DNA from: Sphaerolaimus hirsutus
Lineage: Eukaryota; Nematoda; Chromadorea; Monhysterida; Sphaerolaimidae
Length of the DNA: 64,000 nt
Assembly (NCBI GenBank): GCA_964036195.1
Contig: OZ038459.1
Span: forward strand, 22,069,206-22,133,205
Reading direction: 5' to 3'
Made by a program: the position numbers and the translations under genes
The notes under the pieces: model-generated
Told to the model about the DNA's origin: nothing
Databases searched by the model: none
Seen by the model: only the letters and a program-made list of their open reading frames with translations
Shown: positions 54,518 to 64,000 of the stretch, one piece after another
Position numbering within the stretch: position 1 is the stretch's first letter
Layout of the letters: the number at the start of each line of letters is the position of its first letter

Positions 54518-54929
54518 CCGTAAATCCTCGAATATATCCCCAGGGGAGTTAATTTTTTCTCAGAATTTTTTGAGGGGGGACTTATTCGAGGGGGGAGTTA
54601 TTCGCGGGGGGGGAGTTTTTTTTCGTCGGAATTTTGAGTAAAAAGCATGATCAATATATCATCCGAATGGGGTTAAGTTAGTTGCATAAAGGTCTAAGCC
54701 AGTATAGAAATCCCATAATTCATGGAATGAAATCAATGTTAGTGTGCATCAAATGCAAAAAAATGCATACTTTTAATGAACGTATACATAAATACGTTTT
54801 TCTATACGTGGACTTCTTTCCCACCCATAAAATAGGGGGGAGTTATTCGAGGGGGGAGTTATTTTTTCCTCAGCCTGCTTAGAGGGGGGAGTTATTCGAG
54901 GGGGGGGGGAGTTTTTCGAGGATTTACGG
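54518..54929. mobile_element. TA-flanked CCGTAAATCCTCGAATAT element (intron 3)
   Basis: TA|CCGTAAATCCTCGAATATAT to GAGTTTTTCGAGGATTTACGG|TA with GGGGAGTTATTCGAGGGG modules at both ends. 55085-55150 is a half CTAGTGT-family element directly before the exon. Confidence 0.88.
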
Positions 54930-55201
54930 TACCTTATGTCTGGTGAAGTATGCGCGCTTGCGCGCAAAATTTTTTACGCTGACGTTGAAAGTCGCATTTT
55001 CCGGTCACTTTCTGCTCTCGCCCCGGGAGGGGGGGGGGGGCTGCGCCCCCCCCCCGCCCCCCCCCCCTGGATACGGCCCTGCATTGGCCATACACACACT
55101 AGTTGACGACACCAAATGTCAACTGGTGCCCACCCCAATTCAAATTCAAGGCATCTTCCCGCGTAATCCAACCCCCAAAAAACCACCCGCCAAAATCGCA
55201 C

Positions 55202-55393
55202 CTGCAGCAGAAAACGCACTGACTTCTTATCACAGTTTTTAGATGCCCACCGCAAAGCTCCGAGCGATTTCAACGACAAATTGTAATATGCATCGACAAA
55301 ATCATAGACCAATAGATCGCCGTGAACTTTTGACTCGATTTTTATCGCCTCCGTTGGCGCCGCTTGATACTGTTCTACGCCCATGATGAAAAC
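55202..55393 (-). CDS. GT31 gene, exon 3 (H-G-D-L-L / Y-D-F-V-D-A-Y-Y-N-L-S block)
   Basis: Acceptor CTCTGTGCACTCAG at 55394; donor GTGCGATTTTGG begins at 55201. Phase 0 both sides, 64 codons. It encodes V-F-I-M-G-V-E-Q-Y-Q, then K-V-H-G-D-L-L-V-Y-D-F-V-D-A-Y-Y-N-L-S-L, then S-L-G-A-L-R-W-A-S-K-N-C and F-L-L-Q. This is the most recognisable GT31 stretch (F-x-x-G; E-x-x-x-x-x-D-x-x-x-x-D-F-x-D-x-Y-x-N-L-T-x-K; W-x-x-x-x-C). Confidence 0.96.
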
Positions 55394-55727
55394 CTGAGTG
55401 CACAGAGGTTTATTGGTGATTTTGGTGTAGGGTTGGTAAATACTAGTGATGTGGCTTCATTGGCGCTGGCGCCTGGCGTTAATGCAAAAAGCGCAATGGC
55501 GTTTAGCGCCATTTTGATGTGGCTACTTTGGCGCTTGGTGCAGATGATGTAGGCTCGCCATCATGGGTTTTTAGCAAAGCCGACTCCGCGACGCGTGAGA
55601 GGCGTTATTTCATATTTTTCAAAAAAAGAAATTGGCACATTGCCCGTTGCCCCTGGTTACGTCTAACACTGACGGAAGGCGAAACTCAATGCACACCCCA
55701 GAACCAAAAAAGAAACGTAAAAAATAC

Positions 55728-55968
55728 GCCCCAACTAAACAATCTGCCGTCAAAATGAGCTCCCCATGTATTTCTAATAGCCTTTCTCTGAAAATACTCT
55801 GCCGGTCGACTTTTGACAATGACAACAACGTCACTCTCATTGCAAGTGACGTTTTGAGGTGATATTAACGTTTTTAACGTAATACTGAAATCCAGTGGGT
55901 ACGTTGGCACGTCGCCAGTGACGTTGTGCCACTGCCGCAGGCTGTCGCTGGTGAACACCATGGATGGA
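55728..55968 (-). CDS. GT31 gene, exon 2 (V-K-S / R-N-T-W-G block)
   Basis: Acceptor CCCCCCCCCGCAG at 55969; donor GTATTTTTTACG begins at 55727. Phase 2 in (TG + T gives Cys), phase 0 out. It encodes P-S-M-V-F-T-S-D-S-L-R-Q-W-H, then N-V-T-C-N-E-S-D-V-V-V-I-V-K-S-R-P, then F-Q-R-K-A-I-R-N-T-W-G. R-K-A-I-R-N-T-W-G is the family hallmark R-x-x-I-R-x-T-W. Several N-x-T/S sequons are present (N-V-T twice, N-E-S). Flanked in the intron by a GC-rich TAGTGATG-like fragment (55443-55560). Confidence 0.95.
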
Positions 55969-57597
55969 CTGCGGGGGGGGGATTTCTTTTTAGATTGGGA
56001 AAGTGATAGCTACGCGCACAATTGCATATTTTTACTTCAAGTAACCAGTAGATTTTTGTGCTGAAGTTTTGCATTTACAAATGTAAAATGATGTTACAAA
56101 AGGCGAAGCAGAGGAAAATTGAGTGAATAAAATGAAAATCGGCAAGTTAAGTAAAGTTAAAAGTAAAGTTGGAAGTAAAGTTAAATTTTTATTTCTTTAT
56201 CAAACCTGACGTCATTTTCAATTTGTGTCTAACTCGCCACTTTGAATTTTACTTTGCTTTTGTCATTTAACTTTGCCTCTAGCTGAACCGACGTCTTTTT
56301 TTATAAAACATCAGCATTACAAAACTGTAGTTTTTTCACAAGTATATAAGAAAATGTTTAACAAACTAGCCTGAAATTCCCAGAATTTGATTGCACGGCA
56401 ACCATAACAACAATCAGCATAAAATAGGCACCTAAAACCAGAAATTGCCACCAAAATTTGGCGGAAAAATGTCTCCATTGCCAGCAAAATCTCCGGAAAA
56501 ATAATTTACTAGCAGATCCACCCTTCGCACGGGTGCGATAATTATTTTTTTGCTTTTGAGATAGAAACTCGACGCGATAGGCAGGTGAAATTTTGAATTG
56601 TGCGGAATTATCCCGACGAAATGATGAGCAATTATGAGAATTTGTCGAATCGGCGTTTTTGTAATTTGCGTGCGGAATTTCCGTTTTCCGAGCGTCCGAA
56701 GTGGTGCATTCGGAAACTGCGAAAGAGGGTGCTAAATAAATATGTTGTTTTTTACTTGGCAGTCAAGAAAAAAGTACTGTAAAACTTTTAATGGGTCAGC
56801 GTAACTTAACGACCCACCGCACACTGCAAAGTGGCACGGGCTGTTCGGACGTTTTTTTGCATGGTCGGAATTCAAAGGCGGAATTAATAAGAGGAGTTGA
56901 AAAGGAATGGAAAGAGGGTGGAATTGAAAATCGTCCGAACCGACCCAAATTTCAGTAGTTTTTTAGATTTGTCGTAAATAAAATCGTCCGAACCGACTTT
57001 ACAATTCCGCCCGGGCGGAAATTAAAAACGTCCGAACCGCCCGTGCCACTTTGCAGTCTGCGGTGGGCCAAAACCGCCCCAGGTAGCGATTGAATGTCGA
57101 ACTATAGGCCAAATTTGCATACTTTGACCAGTGAAAATTGGAAAACTGTCTTGAAACTTGCCTAATGTACAATAATTTTTTCTAGCTCAAACGAGTGCGT
57201 ATAAATTTCATTTGATTTTTCACTGGCAAACGGCCAAAACATAATTTTTCTCCCGTCCCATAACAATGACCCTTATCTAGCAGCCTTACAGGAAAATTTT
57301 CAGGCCATCATGAAGGAAAAAGCCTTCCAGTACCCGACATAGGTAGTTTCAAAGATGCGATTTGAAGTTGACTGATTGCAATCCAAATTGGCAGAGTGCC
57401 AGAGGGATTTTCATTTGCCAGAGGGAATTAGGGATTTTCAGCACGTTTTCAACTAAAACGACTAAAAAGTATGAGGAAAACGTCCGAAAACGGAATCAAA
57501 ATAGAATAAATTGTTACAAAACGCGACTTCCGACGGTAAATTTTTCTGCCCACCAGAACTAGGTAAGCTAAAACAAACAAGTCAATAAAAATCGCAC
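55969..57597. mobile_element. GT31 intron 1 with a palindromic MITE at 56811-57068
   Basis: GACCCACCGCACACTGCAAA, then GTGGCACGGGCTGTTCGGAC is mirrored by GTCCGAACCGCCCGTGCCAC, then TTTGCAGTCTGCGGTGGGC. The interior has repeated CGTCCGAACCGAC. 56150-56280 contains AAGTTAAAAGTAAAGTTGG with an inverted counterpart. The rest shows nothing recognised. Confidence 0.75.
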
Positions 57598-57812
57598 CAA
57601 CCATCAGTAGTATGCGCTTCCTCGCATGTGACAGCGGTGAGGCGTGAGCAATCGTTCATACCGGATTCAGTTCCGGTAACTCCCGCACCGTAATCAATAC
57701 GGTCGCTGTTTACGGTACCGAAATTGAAAAGTTGCGCGCAGAAACTTGAGACGGACGGAACCACCAGTGGATCATCTTCCTTCTGTTTCCGGTTCCGGTA
57801 ACTTTTGGGCAT
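57598..57812 (-). CDS. GT31 gene, exon 1 in window (stem region)
   Basis: Donor GTGCGATTTTTATTG begins at 57597; phase 2 out (TG), joining T of the next exon to give D-G-C-P-S-M. It starts at ATG 57812 with an in-frame TAA five codons upstream, so either this is the initiator or an acceptor lies within the exon (AAACAG|AAGGAAG is one). It encodes M-P-K-S-Y-R-N-R-K-Q-K-E-D-D, then S-F-C-A-Q-L-F-N-F, then M-N-D-C-S-R-L-T-A-V-T-C-E-E. There is no hydrophobic anchor, though GT31 enzymes normally have one, so an upstream exon is likely. Confidence 0.65.
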
Positions 57813-57905
57813 TTTCCGGTATTTTGGTTAGCGATAATCACATAGGTAGATTTCGACTAATTGTCGATTTATTCAATTCTTGCAGCGCCGTATGTTTTGA
57901 TTCAC

Positions 57906-58042
57906 ATTCTTGCGAAATTTGAGGAAAAAATGTAAATCATATAGGTAAATATAAAAAAAGTTATGCAATGTGGCCGGTAAAATACGTTTTTTTTTGGACG
58001 GCGTAAGTTTTTACAGGATGTGAGGTAAAAAAAGTGTTTCAT
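57906..58042 (-). CDS. Possible signal-anchor exon of the GT31 gene
   Basis: From ATG 58042 the frame reads M-K-H-F-F-Y-L-T-S-C, a basic stretch (L-R-R-P-K-K-N-V-F-Y-R), then C-I-T-F-F-I-F-T-Y-M-I-Y-I-F-S-S, a plausible type II anchor, and a GTGAATC donor at 57905 just before a TGA. Phase 2 out would need an acceptor leaving one base in exon 1; CCCAAAAG|T is available but weak. Position and topology fit; the splice is unproven. Confidence 0.3.
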
Positions 58043-58884
58043 ATTTTTTGGAAGGTTTGAGCATTGTAAACTATGTGCCGCGGAAGAAGAAAAGTACCAG
58101 AAGAAATCTATCACTTATGAATTCTGAATCATTTATGAATGTGCGTAAACCTTACAAAAACTATTACGCAATATTTAGGAGTTATTTAATGATTTTTTAA
58201 GTTGCATAGAGGTCACACGGAAAAATTTATGATCACATTCACAGGTAAAGCAAAGTGTCAAAAGTCATGTAAAATACCCTGGAAAATGTCAAATTTTATT
58301 ATATAATTCTCAATTTATATAATTCTCATTATGGGATGTTTGTCGTTTTCATGACATTTTACATGGCTTTTGCCAAATTGCATGACATTGGCACATTTTA
58401 CAGAGCATTTTACAGAGGTTTCACAGAGTGAAACCCGGGTAAGGTAAAAATACTAAAAATACAATATGTGATTTCATTCAAATGGTATGCAAAGTGCTTT
58501 GGGACCACTATTTACCCAGAAAAAGCCACTCTTCAAAAATTGGCATGTAAACTGGGCAAAATGAAAAATCTGGCATATGGTAAAACAATATAAAATAATC
58601 TGTGGTCCATGCTCTATGTATAAATACTCAATACATTGATTTTTTTAGCATGCTTTCAGAGTCAAATATCAGATGCATGAAATTATTTTTGCTTCCTGGC
58701 ATATCTAGCTTAGCTTTATGTGTGTATTTACTTGTTGCTAAGTGGCATTCAAATGAGCACAAAAGCTAACACTTTTTGTCAGACTTGTCAAGGTGAAATG
58801 GAGACACATCAAACCATTTTCATGCAAAAAATTGTATACTTGGTGGCCTGCAAAGTATGGGCCAAAAATTAATTATGGTCTAGT
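58043..58884. repeat. Upstream region with a TGTAAAATGTCAAATG-family element
   Basis: 58240-58436 carries AAAGCAAAGTGTCAAAAGTC and TTTTACAGAGCATTTTACAG in opposite arms. No promoter element I can defend; no TATA box at a convincing distance. The rest is AT-rich. Confidence 0.45.
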
Positions 58885-60481
58885 CAATATAATATGACTA
58901 CTTATGCATGCACTTTCACCAAACAGAAATATTTTTTTGTTAAATAAAAATGTAGCAAAGCGACGAAATGGTTTTTTTGTGAGAAGTTTTTTCTTCTTTT
59001 GGAATGATTTTGATTTTATAAATGATGACGTCATGTTGGAGACTTGGAGTGTTTCCTCCAGAAAATGCATAACATGTGACCAGCAGACTATTTTGCATAA
59101 CATTTCTTTTTAATATTCAACAACCAATTCAATGATATTGAATCATATAGGGAGACATTTCATTGAGTTACCATATCAAAAAAAACCATGGTGCATTTGC
59201 ACTGACAGCACCAGGCACCAGACACAATTGGTGCTTCCCATGGTGCCTTTCCAACACACAACACAACAGGAAGCACAAAGCACAAGCACAGATGTAGACA
59301 TGTCTAGTGCTGAGTTGTCACATGTGTGTGTAAGTGACACTTGTGTTCTGACTTGGACTCATGGTGCTACGTTTTATGTGGATTATAATTTGCAAAGACA
59401 TATGACATGTGTTGTAAATATTTTTGTGCGTCTGTATATAGTTGAAGATTAATACAACAGTAACAAAAAACATTTAGCTGTATAAATATAAAATGTACAG
59501 AATGGAAAATGTCTCCTCCTATGATATCAATATCTGAAAATAATGGAACCTTAGCTGGAGATACTTCAAATATCCTTCAAAAATACCACTAAAATGCATG
59601 AAGTAAATAGTGTGTAGGTTTTGCATATTGAGAAAGACAACAGGAAAAATGCCAGAGTATAAAAACCCTGCTGTGCTGGCACAGGCAAGGGTTAATGGTA
59701 AATATGATCATCATGTGCAAACTACCATCAATATGTTACCCAGTTTATATAAGGCCCTGCTGTGTTAAAATACCCTTCAATCACCCACCTTGAACATTTC
59801 CCTTGCCTTGACTACCCCTTGATAAAACACCATTTGAAAAACTTCCACATTTTAATTGCTATAATGTTTATGTGAAATATGAGTAACAAATAAATTATTC
59901 AGATTCTGATCTGATTACCAGGAATTTTCCTGAAAACATGTTCTTTATTTATAAAAAATGCTTGTTTGGGATTGGAACTGTTTTTAATCAGTGTATTTAT
60001 TATGAATCACATTATATTATCAGATATTATCAGTTACACTCCACAAGCAGCACAATTTACATTCTCACATACTTATGTCTCAGGTGCAAATGCACCAATG
60101 TGAACATATGCATCTCATGAGAAAAAAAACTATTAAAAAGAAAAAAGGCAGAGTCACATACAAGCAACATATGTTTCGTGCCCTCAAAACTTCGTTTTCT
60201 GAACATTTTTGATTTTAAACACAATGAGATGACATCATGGTTGCATTGTGACCGCAATTGGCACAATTCCAACACTGCACCTATACTCGGCGGTCCCTGT
60301 GCTATGCATTTTCCCGAAGGAAACACTCCATCATGACGTCATCATTTATAAAATTGAAATGGTTCCCAAAAAAAGAAAAACGTTTCAGGAAAAAACGAAG
60401 CAACTCCGCCTTCTTTTTTTCTTCTTTTTTTGTGAAAGTGCGAACATATCGCGCGTTAAACAACTAAGACATTTTGGACAG
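58885..60481. mobile_element. Two GACGTCATCATT-family elements and intervening AT-rich sequence
   Basis: 58885-59100 (inverted copy: CACTTTCACCAAACAG ... ATGATGACGTCATGTTGGAG) and 60284-60481 (ACTCGGCGGTCCCTGTGCTA ... CATGACGTCATCATTTATAA) match 7157-7424. 59140-59450 has repeated CACAA/ACACAA words and an open plus-strand frame that I do not consider a gene. Confidence 0.65.
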
Positions 60482-60484
60482 ATA

Positions 60485-61794
60485 CCATATATCCTCGAAT
60501 AAGTCCCCTGGGGAGTTATTTTTTCATCAGAAGTTTTTGAGGGGGAAGTTATTCGAGCGGGGAGAGTTATTCGAGGGGGGAGTTATTGTTTCATCAGAAT
60601 TTTCAGTAAAATGTATGATTAATTTACTGCACAAATGAGTAAATTTGGTAACATAGGTAAATCATTTGAAGGGATACAAAAATCACAAGTCAAGCAGTGA
60701 AATCAAGGTTAGTGAACCCTAGCTGCAAGGTAATACATATATTTACATATTAAAATGTTTTTTTTTGTAAATGATGAATGTTGTGAAATGTTTTCTACCC
60801 ATCAAAGTGGGGGGGGGTTATTCGAGGGGGGGGAGTCATTTTTTCCTCAAACTGACAAGAAGGGAGACCTATTCGAGAGGGGGACTTATTCGAGAGGGAG
60901 GGATTTATTTGAGGATATACGGTACATTGCTTTCCGATGGGTGTTAACCACCATGCAATGTTTCTCATAAGCATGCTAAAAATGTTTGTTTAAATTGCAA
61001 ATAGAAAAATTGTTTTGGCGCTAGCGCCAAGCGCCAGTGCCAGGAATTTTGTTCCTGGCGCCAGGCCAAAAAAGCGCCTAGCGCCAAGCGCCAATGGCGC
61101 CACAGCAAAATAGCGCCAAGCGCCAAAAGCGCCATGGCGCTTTTTCTCTTGGCGCTAGCGCCATGGCGCTTTTCCATCACTACCCGGGGGGCTCATTCAA
61201 GCTAATATGGTAATTGCTATTACAGCAATTTATAACCAATTTTCATGATAGAATATTACACATCAAGAGTGTCTGCCGTTCAGAATGAACACGCAAAAAC
61301 GAGACCTCCTGAAGAGAATTCTTGTTTTTCAACATGTTTTAAGTATACCGTATTACCTCGAAATACCCCCATGGGTTTTTTTTATTTCGCCAGCAAAATT
61401 TGAGGGGGGTTAATTCGAGGGGGTGGGGGTGGGGTTTATTAGAGGGGGGGGGTTATTATTTCGTCAGAAATTTTTGTAAGGATCGTAGCAAATAGTAGGC
61501 ATTTGCATACCCAAAACAGGTAATAAATGTGTCCAAACAGGATATATTTGGACATAAAAATGTAGATAGCTACACAAACTAGTCTATGTGTAGCTGCAAT
61601 GCAAATTAACAGTAATGAATACATCATGTACATTGCATACATGACGTATTTATTATGTACATGGCGTTCATCATTCCGAAGGGGTGGGCGGGGTATTTCG
61701 AGGGGGGGTTTATTATTTCCTCAGCCCATTTTGAGGGGGGTTAATTCGAGGGGGGGGGGGTTAATTAAGGGGGGGATAATTCGAGGTAATACGG
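60485..61794. mobile_element. TA-family element, GC-rich hAT-like fragment, TA-family element
   Basis: 60485-60922: TA|CCATATATCCTCGAATAAGT to TTATTTGAGGATATACGG|TA. 61010-61182: GCGCCAAGCGCC repeats ending GCGCTTTTCCATCACTA, lacking its left end. 61348-61794: TA|CCGTATTACCTCGAAATACC to GGATAATTCGAGGTAATACGG|TA. Confidence 0.85.
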
Positions 61795-61799
61795 TAATA

Positions 61800-62370
61800 C
61801 TGTGATTGATGGTATTCTTGGATTTCGGTTCGCAATAAAAGCGTCATGCAGAAAACGAAAATGAAAAAGTATAGGAAAAGTGTGTTTTTTAATAGGTAGT
61901 TTTTGAATATCTGATATTATCGGAGGTCTCTTTGCCATTTCGTACTTTACTAGATTGTGATATTTCAAATGTTTTTGGACAAATTCGAAAACTTTTGAAA
62001 ATGTATTCGTTCAGAAAAAAATGTGTAAACGGTGTTTGCAATAAACCAGGAATTTTTTGGAGAAATTCGAAAACTGTAAGAAAATTTCGAAAAATATATT
62101 CCAGTTTACGAATTCATAATTTTGTAAAGTTTTCTCCGACCGCCAAATTCGAATTTTTCACGTAAATATATATTTGGTGGTTAAATTATTGCTCGCATAT
62201 TTTGAAGAAAAAAAATTTATGCACTTTATAAAAATTACGGAGTACGACAGCCGACAAACATCACAAGTTTGAAGTCAAGTTTGGCTTGGAAGTGTAATAG
62301 TGCATGCAAAATGTTCGTGATCCAATTCTGCACATTGTCAAGTTGAGAGTGACAAGTAAATATAAGAGTC
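61800..62370. other. AT-rich sequence, nothing recognised
   Basis: A plus-strand open frame at 61932-62165 (77 codons, Phe/Lys-rich) shows no domain or flanking splice logic. No repeat ends were found. Confidence 0.35.
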
Positions 62371-62424
62371 AAAATAAACAGAAAAAATGCGTGTGAGTGG
62401 TATCACTTAGATGTGCAGTACAGT

Positions 62425-62650
62425 GTCACTGTGAAGACACTTCACGACGCTTCACGAACAATGCAAATTATGCTGCGATCACTTGTGTAGTGCCCTATTT
62501 CACTGTTGTGCTGATAGGTGAAGCGTGCGATAGCGACCTCACAAAAAATCTTGTGATTTGTGAAGCCTGTCAACTTCACGGAGGCCGCTTCACGCGCATC
62601 CAGCACTCTTCCACTCGCTTCACGCACGATTCGATTTTTTTCAGTGAATG
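62425..62650. repeat. GTGAAGCG/CGCTTCAC repeat cluster
   Basis: At least ten CTTCAC or GTGAAG words in both orientations (GACACTTCACGACGCTTCAC, GGTGAAGCGTGCGA, GGCCGCTTCACGCGC, CGCTTCACGCACG). Related to 2485-2705. Confidence 0.6.
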
Positions 62651-62707
62651 TTACCAAAAACACTTGTAACATTGCGTGATAAATTTCGGAAATTTTAAGT
62701 TAGCTTT

Positions 62708-63127
62708 AGGCCGCGTTTACACGGATTTTTTGTGACGACTCGACAATGCTAAAAAGTTCGATAAGTTGAGTAAAAAGGTTCCATTATCATGAGAAAACGT
62801 GGTCAACTTTACATTCTCCCTTGGCGAATATGCATGTCAAATTGTAGAATTGTGCTTGAAGTTCAGGAGTTATAGATGTATGAAAACATATTGCTGTTGT
62901 CGGAAGCTGTCGGGAGACTGTCCGACAGCTTTCGACAACATCAAAATGTTTTCAAACGTCTTTAACGCTTGAGCTGCAAGCACGATTCCGCAATTTGACA
63001 TGCATATTCACCTAGGGAGAATGTATAGTTGACCACTTTTTCTCATGAATATGGAATTTTTTTACTCAACTTATTGAACTTTTTAATGTTGTCGAGTTGT
63101 CACAAAAAATCCGTGTAAACGCGGCCT
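62708..63127. mobile_element. Palindromic MITE, GGCCGCGTTTACACGG ends
   Basis: GGCCGCGTTTACACGGATTT, then TTTGTGACGACTCGACA is mirrored by TGTCGAGTTGTCACAAAAAA, then TCCGTGTAAACGCGGCC. The centre carries GTCGGGAGACTGTCCGACAG. Same family and size as 48645-49060. A CTAGTGT-type palindrome (TTACCGGAATGAGAAGTCCG / CATTCCGGCAAACTC) follows at 63130-63285. Confidence 0.9.
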
Positions 63128-63601
63128 AAATCTCATTTGAATTTACCGGAATGAGAAGTCCGTCAACTACTTTTGACAGAGATCGGAAATAATTCATTCC
63201 GGCAAACTCTAATGTCTCTAAAACAGATTTATCAGTGAACCAAATTTCGGCCATAAAAAGAGCTTTGCGTGTGGCAACACGTTTTTGTCGCTTCAAAGTT
63301 ATCTTGTCACTTGACAAAGTGCCAAATTTGCCCCAGGTCAAAGCAAGCGCGCGCTAATTACATGACACCATGCATACCTAATTTGCCGCTTTTGACAAAA
63401 ATAAAGTTCTGTAGCTAAGGCGACACTTTGGTAACCGCTATTGTCTGTCAACTGAAAGTGAGTTAGGTATTCTATTTCTATACTCGCGCGCGAATGTTTC
63501 ATGTGACGTGTGTGGCGTTAGGTAATGATGGCAAGAGATAAAAATTTTTTGGTTTATTGAGAATTTTCGGAGTTTGATTTTGATTGATTGAGTGAGGTAT
63601 A

Positions 63602-64000
63602 CCGTATTACCTCGAATTACCCCCCCCCCTTGAATTAACCCCCCGACTCAAAATGGGCTGGGGAAGTAATACCCCCCCCCCCCTCGAAATACCCCCCCCC
63701 CTTTGGAATGATGATGTACGTCATGTACATAATAAATACGTCATGTATACAATGTACATGATGTATATTACTGTTAATTTGCATTGCAGCTACACATAGA
63801 CTAGTTTGTGTAGCTACCTATCTACGTTTGTATGTTCAAATATATCCTGTTTAGACACATTTATTACCTGTTTTGGGTATGCAAATGCCTACTATTTACT
63901 ACGATCCTTACGAAAATTTCTGACGAAATAATAAAACCCCCCTCGAATAACCCCCCCCCCTCAAATTTTGCTGGCGAAATAATAAACCCCCATGGGGGTA
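63602..64000. mobile_element. TA-flanked CCGTATTACCTCGAATTA element, cut by the window edge
   Basis: TA|CCGTATTACCTCGAATTACC with C-runs, then the TGTACATGATGTATATTACT and GCAGCTACACATAGACTAG interior shared with 29392 and 37441. The right end begins (CCCCATGGGGGTA) but runs off the window. Confidence 0.88.

Larger units (their letters stand above)
49853..57812 (-). other. Spliced gene: GT31 beta-1,3-galactosyltransferase-like enzyme
   Basis: Six minus-strand exons (57598-57812, 55728-55968, 55202-55393, 51130-51275, 50466-50626, 49853-50192), 1,295 nt, about 431 residues, all in frame. Split codons give C, K and G exactly where the family needs them (K-W-A-V-S; F-F-T-G-I-L-A-E). Family landmarks in order: V-I-V-K-S and R-N-T-W-G; G-D-L-L-V-Y-D-F-V-D-A-Y-Y-N-L-S; V-D-S-D; K-W-A-V-S; Y-P-L-Y-C-A-G; S-I-D-D. 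GT31 enzymes are Golgi type II proteins that transfer galactose or GlcNAc from UDP-sugar in beta-1,3 linkage; the acceptor cannot be predicted. Unusual points: VDSD for the common DDD, DD for ED, and a polar insertion in the last exon. N- and C-terminal exons are uncertain. Confidence 0.9.

Noticed and set aside
54974..55384. Unspliced minus-strand frame extending past the GT31 exon
   Set aside because: The part below 55202 is intron and C/G-run repeat; the donor GTGCG at 55201 and the phase-0 join to 51275 explain the real exon.
58904..59113. Open frames around 58.9-59.1 kb on both strands
   Set aside because: They coincide with the GACGTCATCATT-family element.
59132..59452. 106-codon plus-strand frame, Thr/Gln-rich
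   Set aside because: No recognisable domain or splice structure, and the stretch has repeated ACACAA words.

Overview
This is animal (invertebrate metazoan) nuclear DNA: AT-rich, with sparse short exons separated by long introns that are packed with small non-autonomous transposons. Nothing in it looks bacterial, viral or organellar. I cannot name the phylum from the sequence alone. About 3.3 kb (roughly 5 percent) is recognisable as coding, all of it on the minus strand.

Two spliced minus-strand genes can be rebuilt exon by exon, and every junction kept the reading frame. (1) About 57.8 to 49.85 kb: a glycosyltransferase family 31 (beta-1,3-galactosyltransferase / N-acetylglucosaminyltransferase) gene with six exons carrying RNTWG, a VDSD (DxD) motif, the Y-P-L-Y-C-A-G block and S-I-D-D. 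A possible signal-anchor exon lies just upstream (57.9-58.04 kb); the last exon is uncertain. (2) 38.4 kb to beyond the left edge: a large extracellular protein. Three exons (38.4-36.4 kb) probably encode a laminin-G-like domain; a 27.9-kb intron follows, then eleven exons between 8.5 kb and position 120 encode about twelve EGF-like repeats. Some repeats have O-fucose, O-glucose and Asp/Asn-hydroxylation consensus sites, as in Notch- and Crumbs-type proteins. Its 3' end is outside the window, and its 5' end is either in 38.4-49.8 kb or unrecognised.

The rest is introns and intergenic DNA full of short inverted-repeat elements; I found no transposase. Main families: (a) hAT-like elements with YARNG-type ends and 8-bp target duplications, seven of them perfect; (b) TA-flanked elements with CCGTATTACCTCGAA-type ends and long C/G runs; (c) modular foldback elements ending AAACACCTTCCCG, built from roughly 195-bp modules; (d) a multi-subfamily group ending CTAGTGTGTGTAGGGCC; (e) smaller palindromic families; (f) one tRNA-derived SINE head. 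Many are nested, so relative insertion order can be read. A 1,505-bp tandem duplication (20.7-23.8 kb), whose compared copies differ by one base I found, has a perfect palindrome at its junction.

The GT31 enzyme would act in the Golgi as a type II membrane glycosyltransferase; the EGF protein would pass through the secretory pathway. Nothing here shows a functional link between them.
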